Shown: one piece after another, positions 49,943-61,608 of the stretch
Numbering within the stretch: position 1 is the stretch's first letter
How the letters are laid out: every line of letters starts with the position of its first letter
NCBI GenBank assembly: GCA_009823395.1
Contig: CM020505.1
Coordinates: 11,853,129-11,917,128, forward strand
Length of the DNA stretch: 64,000 nucleotides
Origin: Thamnaconus septentrionalis
Taxonomy: Eukaryota; Chordata; Actinopteri; Tetraodontiformes; Monacanthidae
Direction: 5' to 3'
The notes under the pieces: generated by a model
Seen by the model: only the letters and a program-made list of their open reading frames with translations
Told to the model about the DNA's origin: nothing
The model's database searches: none
Translations under genes and position numbers: made by a program

Positions 49943-52600
49943 CATGTGTTGTACCATCATATAACGTAGGTTTTGGCATGCATGAAAGCTAGTTTTTAAG
50001 CCTTTGAGTCAGTCCAGGATATGTCTGAGAGCCTGGGGAGGGGGGGGCAGCTGGCGGCTTCCAGCTGATCCTCACAGTGCCGCTGTCTTCACTTTAATTG
50101 CCACTGCAGGCTGTGTTGTGAAAAACTAAAAATTTATTTCAAGTGTAATGATTATTTAGGAAAATGTCAGTAACATGAGTTAAAAAAAAAATTAAAAAAA
50201 AAATCCTGTGATGGCCCTAATGTCAGTGATGAATCGTGTGATTCGTTTTCTGTCTGGAGGCATGAAACAAACAAAAAAAAACCTCAATGTTTAAAACTCG
50301 ACATGACCTCTTTGATGTACTGATTTTATGTGCTAGAACTTAATGTACTTTCACACAACTCAGACACAGCTTACATGTGCAATAAATTATTTCTGAAGAG
50401 ATCCCCTCCGATCTGCATCATCAGGGTGTTTGTCCTTCGCTGAATAGGTTGCTTTTTTTTTTTTTTTTTTTAAAAAGGGGAAGAAATAAGAGTATACCCA
50501 CCTCTCCAGGGACTGCTCCACCTCTGGGCATCAACAAAGCGAACTGAAAATATGAATAAAATATGAGACTTCCAACATTCCCAACCCACCCAGATAAACA
50601 GACATGCACCACCAATTCAGTCAGGAGTTTGTGGATTGAGAAAAGCGCCATGCAGAGGGGCGCTGGCACTGGATACTGCAGGGAGAGCGCACGATCCCGG
50701 CGCTTTAGACTGCCAAAGATTCTGAGTGGATTCTAACAGGATCGAGGCTGCAAACACTAGCGAGGCTGGAACGACTTCAGAGTGTGAAAGCCCTGCAGAA
50801 ACGCGTGACGAGCCTCGGCCTCAAACCTCCTTGAGACCCGGCTGTGACGACGAGAGCGAGCCATCGCCAACATGTCACAGTTGGATTTAGCCGTGGAAAA
50901 TCTGGGGGGGGTAACAAATCCCAGATCTGTAAACTGGGAAAGGATACAGAGGCAACGGCGTAAGATCTGCTACAAGTGACGCCTCAATATACACAGGATA
51001 AATTCAGTTCACTTTGGACTCTTCTGCTGGTGTGTGTCACTCATAATAAGCCTGTCATTCAGTATTTAAACAACATTGTTAAATGTACTTAAACTCATGT
51101 AAAAAATGATGTATATTACCTGATTTCAATGCGGCATCAGGTCTGATCCCGAAACTGACCAAATTTAAGGGAGTCGACAAGAGGCAGATGTCAAGCAAGC
51201 GGCAGCAGCAGCAGGATTGTGCAAGTCTGAACGCCGTCGTCACTTTTCATGCACTTGCCACAACAAGGAGGATGAGGAAGAATGGCACGACAGCTGTGGG
51301 TGCACAGAGGCAGAAATGTTCCCCCTGACGTTGAGCCATTCACATGTTCATAACCAATCAACTCCAGTTTCAAACCATCTACAATCTTGAGTTGTTAGTT
51401 GGCTAAGTTAGACCGGTTACCCTGGGGCAGGAGCCATAAATCACGCACTGTGTTCTGTGAATGCAGCCGCTTGACTTACATACAACATGTAACTATACAC
51501 TGCACAGTCTTTTGAACCACAAAATTCTTTTGGAGTGAGCACGATGTCTCGTAGCGAGAAGGGGCTCAGGTTGACGCTATTTGTGAATGCTTGTTTGTTT
51601 TTTGACGTGGCCCTGCGATAAACTGACGACATGTCCAGCGTTTGTGGCCCCGCCTTCGACCAAGGTCTCCAGCAACCCCATGACCCCGAGAGCAGGAGAA
51701 GCGGCGATGGAAAGGAAATGTGTCTCTGCTCCAAATAGAAAACTGCTTTTTCATGCTCAATGAGCCAAAGATTTAGTGGGACCTAATGGACTGAAATATA
51801 CTGCCAACAACGTTTGCCCCGGAATCCTGATGCTCTGCCTCGTCTCACATCTTCCTCCGACCAGGATTTCTTGGAAAGGGCTGTTACTGAGAACAACCCT
51901 TACAAAACAAAGGACGATTTAATAATCAATTTTAAACAAAAAACAATCCTCGAAGACGGCTAACAAAGACAAAAAGACCACTGAAAACTCACCGCAGGGT
52001 TTAGAACAAATTAAAATTAAACGCACAACCACTTCAACAACAAACACGATGAGGCTGTTGGGCTGCTGAGTCTTCACCAAGACTGGGGTCAGGGTCAGAG
52101 AGAGAGAGAGGACTTCATGTGTTCTGCCTCTTTTGTACTCCAGGCTCAGCAGCTTCCAGGTGATGCGCATTCTGCAATTAGACACACTCACACAGACACA
52201 CCCACTCCGACAGTCTCACATAAAAAAACACTCCCACATAAACTAAAAGGGTGAATTTGTTTTTTCTTCTAACTTCTGTAATTTCTCAACCACATTTGAC
52301 ACAAACAGATCATTTTAAACCCTGTTACATTGAACGAGAATTAAATGAATGACATTCAAAGCTTGTATTCAAAGACACATTTAATCAAATGTGCGCATTT
52401 ACAAAAGGGAATCCAACAGTTCGTATATGACCAGGCTCAACAGTCGCACTGGCTTTTCTCTGCAGAAAGGTGGACTTTGCTGTGTTGTGACTGAACAATG
52501 TGAGCGATTGTCCAGCTGCAGATGTCTCTTCTGAAGGAGCGTGAAGCTGCTGGCGACAGAGAGTCACAGTCTGACGTCCAGATCCAGACACAACTGCCCG
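49943..52600. other. Gene-poor stretch after dhodh, unassigned
   Basis: No recognised gene. A CpG-bearing, less AT-rich patch (50640-50910) ends in an ATG with a short frame and a donor-like site (see findings). Poly-T at 50452-50471 and GA-rich sequence at 52099-52112 are low complexity. Small open frames on both strands look random. Confidence 0.4.
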
Positions 52601-52631
52601 AACCCATTCCCACCTATCGTCTGTTTGTGTG

Positions 52632-52660
52632 TATTTGTGTGTGTGTGTGTGTGTGTGTAG
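52632..52660. repeat. (TG)n microsatellite
   Basis: About 11 TG units, extended on the left by TGTTTGTGTGTATT. Confidence 0.9.
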
Positions 52661-53009
52661 TTCCAACCGACACAAGGGTCACAGTTGTCAAAACTAAATA
52701 TGGCACTGTCTTACTTCATTTAGCCTCTGTACGGATGTCGTCAAATTGACTAAACTTGCAGAACTGATTGCTGGAGCCACTCTCTCCGCCTCGCTCTAAA
52801 CCTAATGTGCTCACAGCTCTCATCAACACGAGAGAGAAAGACAGAGAGAGAGAGCAGAGGACAGTCAGCTGAATGTTATCAGTCGATCCATACAATGTTT
52901 GAGCGCTGCGTTAATATTTTATTCTGACGCTGAATTAAATATGTAGGGAGAACAAAGCATCTCGAAGGTGCTCACTTCTGACGTGACACTTTATTAGCAG
53001 CAAAATATC

Positions 53010-53125
53010 TATGTATATATATGTAGTGTATATATACATTTATATACATATATATACTTTTTCATATATATGTACATATATAAATAAATATATATATATA
53101 CCCATAAATATTGATACATATCTTT
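53010..53125. repeat. TA-rich imperfect microsatellite
   Basis: Alternating TATA/TACA/TATG units. Apparent open frames here are an effect of the repeat. Confidence 0.85.
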
Positions 53126-53929
53126 TTTATTTTGCTGCGACTAAAGTGTCAAGCTGTATAGCGTTCACCTATGATATATATCCACAAGAAATTAAATGTG
53201 GTCTTAATTTTTGCGCCTTGCTTTATAAATATGCAATTCTGTTATGAAACCCCTCTCAAAAGGCAGTAAACCTTGATAAATATTACAGAGCAGCCTCTCT
53301 GTCTGAGGACAGGCTGCAGTGACAGGACCACTCAAGTTAAGTGCAATAGTGAGTTTACTGAGGATCCCGTGGATGAAATGCCAGCTGGGTGTATTTATAG
53401 AGGGCAACGTCAGCACAGACTGCAGGTAGATCTGTCACCAGATTAGCTGGGCGTCCGGTTGACTGAAGTTCGACTTTTGGGTAGATGTCACTCGGGGTCG
53501 CCCCCTGTTGTCAGTGAATAATCTAATCTGCAGATCTCTGGGATGGACAGCGTTTCATGTTTTTTTTCTTTTTTCTTCTTTATTTAATATTATTTTCTGT
53601 TTTTCTTCCTCCAAATTGTCAGGGCTGCTCCCTTCAGAGGTGGCCACAGCCAATCAGCCAACCCGCCTCCACGTAACCCTCTCATCCTCTCGTCTAACCA
53701 GGTATTCACCTTTAATCATTTCAGACTGGCCTCTCTGGGTGTCTCTCACGCTGTCTTCATGTTCTCAGCTTGTTTTCTGCTCCCCCCCAAAGACCTTTTT
53801 CTTGTCTGTGTGCAGCAGGATTTAGGACCCACATGGTTTCGAAATAGTTGAGTAATAGTGTGTACTTTGGCTGGACTGTTCCAAAATTGGATGGATCGTC
53901 TTTTTCCAGAAAACTGAGGCACAACAAAC

Positions 53930-54625
53930 TAAAGAGTAAATACTTCAGGTAAAAGTTCGACACTTGCGTAAAAAATACTCTGGTACTGATTCATCTCCTG
54001 TACTCAAGTAAAAGTAAGTCAGTACAGGTTCTGGAATGAACTGAAGTATTCTTGCCATTCATGAAACAACACATTGGTTGATAATACTTTGCTAAATTCT
54101 AACAGAATAATGTGGACTGAACTGTCCAGAAGTCTTGCATGATGCACCAGCATCTGCATTTTCTCACAACTTTGCTTCTCTCAATGTATTTTTTTCAGCA
54201 GCAAAACCAAACTGTAATCACTAATGACCATCAGTGAGCCATCATTGGATGTTTACACTGTTAATGACAATAACCAATGTTATTTTCTACATTTTATTAT
54301 TTTCTGTGGTGAAAATGTACTGAGCAGTGACCTAAAAGCTGAGGTACTCTAAAACAATCTCTAAAATATGATCTGTTTTTATATTTAACTACACAACAGC
54401 ATCATCCAAATAGCTCCAATTCATGCAACAACTATGAAAACAGAATTCGTATTTCTTTGAAACACAAAAGTAACTATATTTTTTGTTAAAAGTACATATA
54501 TGTGTGTAAAACACAGGGAGTAAAAGTCTTCAGAAAAAAATACTTCAGTAAAGTATAGATACCTGAAAAATCTACTTAAGTACAGTAACAAAGTATTTGT
54601 ACTTAGTCACTTCCCATCTCTCAAA
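53930..54625. repeat. hAT-like teleost repeat, internally degraded
   Basis: Two blocks carry the motif set GAGTAAATACTTCAGGTAAAAGT... and TACTTAAGTACAGTAACAAAGTATTTGTACTTAGTCACTTCCCATCTCT (54570-54618). The second block is the typical end of abundant teleost non-autonomous hAT elements. The intervening sequence holds no transposase frame. Confidence 0.6.
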
Positions 54626-55071
54626 CCTGAATAAGAACTCAACCTGTTCAAAATGTTCAGTCCACAAATAAATAAAAAACAAACATTAAAGAGGTGCAGG
54701 GCCAAGGCAATTCGATCCAAAAAAATGAAGAACAGCCTGTAACACTCAAGTGTTCATATCAAAAGTCTTTAATAGTCTTACTCACAGGCATCTACCAAAC
54801 ACAAAGTGTTTATTTTTTTGGGATATTTGAATTTGCTGCGAACCTGCAGTGTGGCAACAGCCCGTTGATTTCACCTTCTGTGTGCACAGCGTCGCTTTGA
54901 ACCCCAGACCCTCCCTGTCACGGCTCCTAGCCAGCTCTGCCTTTGCCCTTTCCTCTGTTGAGCCAAAAAAAGGCCCCAGCCACAGGTGGTCTCAGCGCTT
55001 TATTGGTTCTGACACACATCCCTTGCCTTAAGAGCTTAGAGAGACAATTAAAAATTCATTAGGACAATGAA

Positions 55072-55100
55072 ACGAGAGAGAGAGAGAGAGAGAGAGGAGG
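55072..55100. repeat. (GA)n microsatellite
   Basis: About 12 GA units followed by GGAGGGGGG. Confidence 0.9.
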
Positions 55101-56354
55101 GGGGTTAAAAAAAAGGAAATAGGACAGACAGCATAACCTTGTTGGGTCTCCAAAGTGCTCTGACCCATCGTCTGCTGTCTCTCTTGCTTGTGGCATCAGT
55201 GTGTCTCTCTGCGTGTATGTTTCTGTGCGGTTGCGTTGCGTTGAATCTAATAATGAGAACACGGCCGGCTGTTTATAGGGTCATCTTTTTCTGAATCATG
55301 TTCGTTCCAAGAGCCCCGGAATGAAGAGAGAACGGCCGGATATTTGACCACATTTAAATGATTCTGACTAACAAATTGTCGCTGTCCCAGTTTTTGTTTA
55401 CTTGCAAATTTGTGTCTTTAATTCTGCTGTAGGTGATAAAAGGTTGGAGATTTTTCTTTTTCTTTCTTTCTTTTCCCCCCTGCCTCACTTCTTTGGTCAC
55501 AACAAATTATTATATAACGTATTTTCTTTACAATTTTTTTTTTGTCATTATTTGCTCGAAGTGAAAATAAAGCAAAACAAAACAAAAACAGGCTTTAAAA
55601 GTTGTGGGAGAGATTTTCTATTGAACACTGTGTTTTGTGTTTTGCCACCCTTGCCCTTTTTAAACACACTTCTCTTTCAAATTCACTCCAACTTTTGTTG
55701 TTTTAGTTGTTTACACCGCTGTTTATATTTGGTAGCGGTGCAGAGGCAAGACAGTCTGGCTCAACTAATGTTGTCTGAACGCAAGGCTTTTAGCGTGTGG
55801 AGTTATTAGGCAGCATCAAAGTCTCTAAAAGCATTAATAAGGACAGGGCAATTTGCTTCGTTCTTCACTCTCATTTACCGTGCATTGGCTCAGGTTGATT
55901 TGTTTGACAAATAGATTTTCTTGTTGCGCAAGCATCGCAGCACTGTCACAGTAGCTTGAATTCAGCAAATAGAATTCAGCAATAGTGATACTTCGAGCCA
56001 ATGGGACGACCTCGCGCTGCAAGTACAAATCAAGACGTTCATGATTCATAAGTCAACGGCTGTAATAAGCTGATTAGTCACATCCATCCACAGGAGGAGC
56101 CACCCACTGATGTCTCTCTCTGTTGGACAAGAACAGAGGCAGACTGTCAGATTGTCTGTCAACAACAACAACATTGTGTGCTCCTCCGTCTGCTCTCTCG
56201 AAAGTCTTCTTCATTTGTGTTCCCAGTTTTGGACACTATTAATGTGCAAGAAAACCAAGAGAAGCGACATTTATCTAAAGTAAAGTTTTTAGTTGTTCAT
56301 TATTTTCAACTTTTAAAGCTTTGCTCTTATGGATGTTGAAGACAGGCTGGACCA

Positions 56355-56430
56355 CTAGATCAGGGGTTCTTAATCTTTTCCACGTCAAGGCCCCTCAAAC
56401 ATCATTAGCATCCAGGGACCCCTTTCACAA
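56355..56430. repeat. hAT-type terminal sequence
   Basis: CAGGGGTTCTTAATCTTTTCCACGTCAAGGCCCCTCAAACATCATTAG...GGGACCCC has the CAGGGGTTCTCAACCTTTT-type end of hAT (Charlie-like) elements. The other end is not seen. Confidence 0.55.
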
Positions 56431-57383
56431 AGCAACACACAATGTTACAATGTTAGAATTTTTAAAAGTGTAGAACAAATAAACGACCAACAAATGCAGC
56501 TGAAGTGTTTCATGTCCAAATTTGGCAAAAAAGTCTCCTTGCTCATTTAAATTTAATTCTATTAGAATTTTAAAAAAGAAGGAAGGGGGCGCTAGCAAGC
56601 TAGTTATGTCCACTTACCTGTTTGCTGCTTCCTGTTGATCTCAGTTAAAGGAAATTCCAAGTGTTGGGGGATTGAACCGCTCGGAAATTTGATGGATGCA
56701 ATGTAAATATATATATGTATCTTTTTCAAATTTTGTACATTTTGAGTTGAGTTTTTGTGCTCTTTCACCTTCTTCAATTCAAACCTGTCATGAAGTCATA
56801 AAATAGCTGATAATACAGATATTTTGTTTTAACACTTTTGTTCCTTTTCACCAACCCTCCAAGTGAGACCCAAGTAGACCCAAGTAAATTCTTAGTCACA
56901 TTTATTGTTGCCAAATCTGTCAAAATCACATGAATGACTCATGACACATCTCCTTACAGTGATTCCGTCAACGAAAAACAATTGATTTTACATTTCACAA
57001 ACAATGAATGATGCAAATTTTTTTTAATATGGTCCAAAAAACAAAATGAAGGAAGTCTTTCACACGATGACTTCTTTGATCCTGAAATTCCCTGATTTGT
57101 ACTGTTAGATAAAGTTACACAACCCTTTTTTCAAAAAACAAAAATGACCATGAACATGCACTGGTTCTGAATGTTTTATTATAGCAATAGGCATGTAAAG
57201 ATTTTCTGCTGATTTGACATTGAAGTGTTAGAAGTGGGCAGCTGGAGTTTCTCTAAGACCACAAACCTGCGAAACAGCTGTTGTACACTGCAGTAACAAC
57301 AAGACTAAAATTGGCAATAAACTTGTGATAAATACAGTTTGAAGTAAAAAATAAAAAAAATGAAATATGTGAAATGTATATGC

Positions 57384-57429
57384 TGTTATCAGGCAACTCC
57401 CTGCTCCTGCAGGGAGTTGCCTGATAACA
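57384..57429. repeat. Perfect 21-bp inverted repeat (hairpin, 4-nt loop)
   Basis: Arm 57384-57404 (starting TGTTATCAGGCAACTCCC) is perfectly complementary to 57409-57429, with loop TCCT at 57405-57408. It is the strongest short palindrome noticed in the window and lies far from any recognised gene. Confidence 0.95.
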
Positions 57430-58124
57430 CAACGACCCTTTGTAAACTATTAAATTCACAAAGTCATTGAAAAAGACCCTTGGACAAAGTCCGAGGGCAA
57501 AGTGAGGTTCCAAAGGGGTTCTGAAGAAAGAATGTGCAGTTTTGTGGCAGATGATAACTGAAGAACCGCAAAACCTTTTTGTTCATTTTTTTTCATGCAT
57601 TGGTTCAACCCAGTTTAACCAAAGACAGATGTAAAAAAAAAAAAAGAAAATTGAATAACATTTATTACTACTGTCATTGTGACACTTATTCTTGAAAATC
57701 TCAATTTGGGGTTTATCACATCATTAAGGCAACAGCTGAATGTGCTTGTTTAAAAATAGATTTTTTTTTTTTAACCTGAAATAGAACAGATTCAGTTGGT
57801 GTTGTGACAGGGAGGTAAGAGCAGGGAAACTCTGTTGCAGCCAATCGGCTGCAATAACAGGAAAACTGAGGCAAGAGCCTGAGAAAATCTTACATATGGT
57901 TCTTCACAGTTGGCCAAATAAAGGTCCCATGTTCTACCTAAAGTTCATATCGCTATTTAAAACTTAAAAATAAATGCAACAACAACAAAAAAAATCCTGA
58001 AAAAAAACAAGCTCCCTGCTAAAACTGACGGCTTTGTCATACCCAATATGTTTGGAAGTGGATACAAACACGGTGACCGTGTGGCGGTCGCAGAGGGAGG
58101 AGCCAAACCTGACTGGGCGTGGTT

Positions 58125-58500
58125 TTACCAACCTGGGCGTGGTTTGTGTATGTGTGGATTTTTACTCATTTTTTTGATCAGAGGAGGCTTCGTTCCGTCG
58201 TTGTTCTGTATTTAAGGCACAGACACGGCACGGCTCAGTTTTCCAGGCTGCAGAGGTAGTGATGAAGGCGGGCGGGGGTCAGAGTGGCGTCTCTGTGCCG
58301 GGGGGAGAGGGGAGGTTTTGACTGCAGGCGCTCCTGCAGCTCACAAACCAGCAAGTGCAGAAAACATTTGCAAGATTTTCCTGACTATTGAGGGAAAGCT
58401 CTTCGCCCTTGATGCACCACTGTGCTGACATCAAGGATGTCCAGTGCCTGAAGATTTGAATCTGCCAATGTTCTGCCCCTGCTTGTTTAGTGAGTAAGGT
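58125..58500 (+). promoter_or_regulatory. Possible promoter and leader exon of an unassigned + strand transcript
   Basis: Two GGGCGTGGTTT boxes (58116-58126 and 58134-58144, KLF/Sp type) are followed about 70 bp later by TATTTAAGG at 58209-58217 in TATA position, then GC-rich sequence. No + strand coding exon follows in the window, so function is unknown. Confidence 0.3.
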
Positions 58501-58920
58501 AGGAAAAAAAATGTTACGTTTGAGCCGGAATCTCTACTTAAGAGAAAGAAGAAAGGAAGTGTGTTTCTTTGACGGGTTGCAGACTAATGTTGGAAAACAA
58601 TGGTAACTCAAATTCTGTACAATGCGGGATGTTTAAATCACTTGCAGTTGGTGAAAACCAAATGTTAAAAGGAGATCATATTGTGCCTTTAAATAAACAC
58701 AACAAACAAAGCAGAAAATACAATGTTATTTACCCTTTTCAATTTTATAGAAAACAAACAAACTTCTTCTCACTTTGTGCTCAGAGCAAACAGGCACTTG
58801 GCCGATTGCAGCAACTGGTCTTAGCTCTGTGCAAACTACCATGGCATGATGTAAGATTTATGCCTGGTCTTGGCGAGAGGAAGCTAGCACACCTTCCTCT
58901 CTGAGGCAGACCCACTATGA

Positions 58921-58961
<41 letters not shown>

Positions 58962-58963
58962 AC
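58921..58963. repeat. (CA)n microsatellite
   Basis: About 20 CA units, close to the 3' end of the minus-strand GPCR gene. Confidence 0.95.
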
Positions 58964-59046
58964 TGTCTTGAAACAAATCACAAAATCACCACTTAAGAAT
59001 AAACCCAAGCGGAAATAAAGTTGCCTCTGAGATTCCAACGGCTCCT

Positions 59047-61608
59047 TCAAGACTTCTCAGCATGTGGGGGCGAGTGGTCCCGCCGGAAAAGTAGGCTCAC
59101 GCCCTTCCTGAAGCGGTGGTCCCGCACGCTGTAGATAATCACGTTACAGCAACTGTTCCCCGTCAGGATCCAGAAGGCAAAAAAGGAAAAGTTGCACCAG
59201 GTGTATCCCACCACGTTGCCCAGCACAAACACGGCGATGGGCGAGAAGGACGCCGTGAAGGCGAAGGTCAGTATGGTGATGGTCTTGGCCGCCTTGATGT
59301 CGGAGAAGGAGGGCCTGTGAGGGCACCCACCTCCGCCGCCTCCGCCGCCTCCACCCACGTCCGTCAGACTGCCCTCCGACAGCTGCTTGCGCTTCCTGGA
59401 GTAGCGGCGGATGCTGTTGAACGACACGATGTTGATGGCCAACGTTGCTCCCAGCAGCGTGAAGTCAAACGCCGGGAACAGCAGCAGGATGTTGGCGTCC
59501 GTCGACAGCCGCCCGCCGGCGCCAGCGGCGCATAGTTGCACATGCGGCTGCACTCGTTGTACTCCAGGGTGAAGCTGGCGCTGAAGACGAGCGGCGCCAC
59601 GGCCAGCAGGAAGCAGGCCGTCCAGGAGAGGACGATGAGCAGGAGGGTCCGCCTGCGGGTCACCAGCGCGTCCTTGTGGAGCGGCCACAGGATGGCCACG
59701 CTTCGCTCCAGCGTCATCAGGAAGATGGTGCTGATGGAGACGAAGGTGCAGCCGGCAAACACGGGGCCGATCAGCATGCACGGCTGCCAGGAGCCGACGG
59801 GGGCCGGCGAGCTTCCTTCGTACCAGACGGGCCGGTTGCTGGTCACCATGAGGGAGACCTCGGTGTAGACGGAGAACGGGACCACGATGACCCCCACCAT
59901 CATGTCGGCGATGGCCAGAGACACTGCGGAAGACAGCGAGAGTCGAGCTGACTGACTTGAACATTTGCTGGACTGTCGACAAGGTTTCCCGGATCGTTCT
60001 TTGTTCAAAGGTGAAAAGAACAAATCCAGTGGGGAACGAGCTTGAGGTTCTTTTCCCCCCCACTGATTCTTTGATGACTCGGTTGAGCCTGATGGTCGGA
60101 GTGAAACTTGACAAACTCCTCTGTCAAGTTAAACAGTGAAACCCCTTGCAACTCTGATCTTGGCAATTAGAAGTGACAATGTGTTGGCATTGTTCTGGTT
60201 CTTATTTAAAGTGGCAATGAGTGGTTTTCATAGTCGTCATATTTAAATTGATACAAATTGTGAAATGAAGCTCTGGTGGTGTGATTTCCTATGTGTTGCA
60301 GCGGCACATCACATGACCTCTTGTTTACAAAGCTGGACCGGCCGTGCCATGCAGTTAGTGGACCTGAAACTTCACCTCCCATTGGACGAATGTCCAGCTG
60401 GTTCACTCATCATACACTATTGTACACTGACAACTCTCAGTGGGTGTTTGTTGCTTTACGTTGGAGACTATGGAGGAGGTGGAGCCACGGAGCTGAGAGG
60501 AATATGAGAAGGTGGAACTCTGGAGTCTGAAGTAGTGTACAAGCTTTGCTCAGTTGCGCTCTCTAGTGGTTAAAAAAATATACCTAATTTTTTTTGGAAA
60601 ATTCCACCTTATATTTAAAATGTTATATGTACAAACAAGCTTAAAGTCTGCTTGGGTGCATCTCCTTTTGAAATTATATTTGACGCAGACTAGTGAAGAT
60701 TTTTTTTCACCGTGTTCTGACTCAGTTTTTCTGCAGTTCATTGCTTGAGTGTGCTGCGGTTTTTAAGCCCTCGCTGCAGCTTTCCAGCGAGGAAATCCTT
60801 CAAAAACGAGCTTTGTTCTTGTTTTAATGCATCTAGTACAACAGGAAACAGTCTAATCTCTTCGCAGCAGCTAAGAATGCAGTTGCCTCTTCTTCTTCAT
60901 CTTCCTCGTCAGTGCTTTATAAAAAACAAACCAGCACAGTGGGTGTTTGGCACTGGCTATCTGCATTGCGGCACGCAGTCACGTCACCCAGGAAGCTTAA
61001 TGCTTACTTAATAGGATCTTGGCAAGATGGACGTGCGAGATCTTTCAGCCGTCCTGCAAATGTGGTTGTTCTGAGCGCATCATTACAATTTCATTTTTCG
61101 AAATTGTGTTCAGTGCAGAGTCGTGCACTGCGTGACCAGTTTTTTGGGGGCACGGTCACTCACCAACCTGGTAGGGCTGAGTGTATTGTTTTCAATATCA
61201 AAACCAAGGTGTGCGTTGGTATCGAATCGAATCGAATCGAATCTCTAATCGAATCGAATCGAATCTCTAATCGAATCGAATCGAATCTGGTCTCGAATCG
61301 AGTGGCGAGACAGGAATACGTTTACCTTTCAGGTATCCCTGGGGTGTCCGGGACTGCCTGGTTTGCACAAAGACGGTGAGCGTGACCACGTTTCCAACCA
61401 CGATGGCGAAAGTCAGGCTGACCATGAACACCACCGCCAGGAGGCGATTGAGAAAGCCGCAGCAGCACACGCTGCAGAGCGGCGCCAGCGACTGGGCCGA
61501 GCCGGGACCCGCCTGGGTGACGGCGCTCAGGTTCAGCGGAGACTCGGTCGCTGGCAGCAGCATCGTGGAGCTGCTGCACACGCTGATGTTTGAAAGCGGC
61601 GCAGCCAT
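59047..61608 (-). CDS. Class A orphan GPCR, two coding exons, apparent -1 frameshift
   Basis: Minus-strand exons 61608-61326 and 59923-59047 (intron 59924-61325, GT-AG, phase 1). The N-terminus has glycosylation sites (NIS, NLS). TM1 contains GNVVTLTVF, TM2 SLAIADMMVGVIVVPFS, TM3 GCTFVSISTIFLMTLERS, TM4 LLLIVLSWTACFLLAVAPLV; then TM5 (LLLFPAFDFTLLGATLAIN), an ICL3 with ten Gly, TM6 TILTFAFTASFSPIAVF and TM7 WILTGNSCCNVIIYS. The motifs are non-standard: ERS instead of DRY, FSP instead of WxP, NVIIY instead of NPxxY. Between ECL2 and TM5 (about 59501-59532) the two halves lie in different frames; total exon length is 1,160 nt, one short of 387 codons. This could be a sequencing error in the GC-rich run or a real break. 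I do not recognise the specific receptor. Confidence 0.8.
60140..61200. other. Intron of the GPCR gene
   Basis: Largest part of the 1.4-kb intron. No exon or recognisable repeat is seen except the pentanucleotide repeat listed separately. Confidence 0.5.
61217..61306. repeat. (TCGAA)n compound tandem repeat
   Basis: Blocks of three to four TCGAA units are separated by TCTCTAA, giving a higher-order repeat of about 27 bp, 20 bp from the GPCR exon 1 donor on the minus strand. Confidence 0.93.

Larger units (their letters stand above)
55100..58100. other. Gene-poor AT-rich stretch, unassigned
   Basis: No gene, conserved motif or structured RNA that I can name, apart from the repeat at 56355-56425 and the hairpin at 57384-57429 listed separately. 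Confidence 0.4.

Noticed and set aside
51441..51760. Overlapping minus frames of 64-97 codons
   Set aside because: No domain, no splice context, no similarity that I can name.
52522..52749. Frame MSLLKEREAAGDRES... after a CAG
   Set aside because: It runs into a TG microsatellite, and no partner exons or recognised family were found; treated as chance.
59047..60114. 355-codon minus frame read as an uninterrupted GPCR
   Set aside because: Its N-terminal half is translated in the wrong frame (no TM segments); the receptor needs the frame break near 59501-59532 and the acceptor at 59923.
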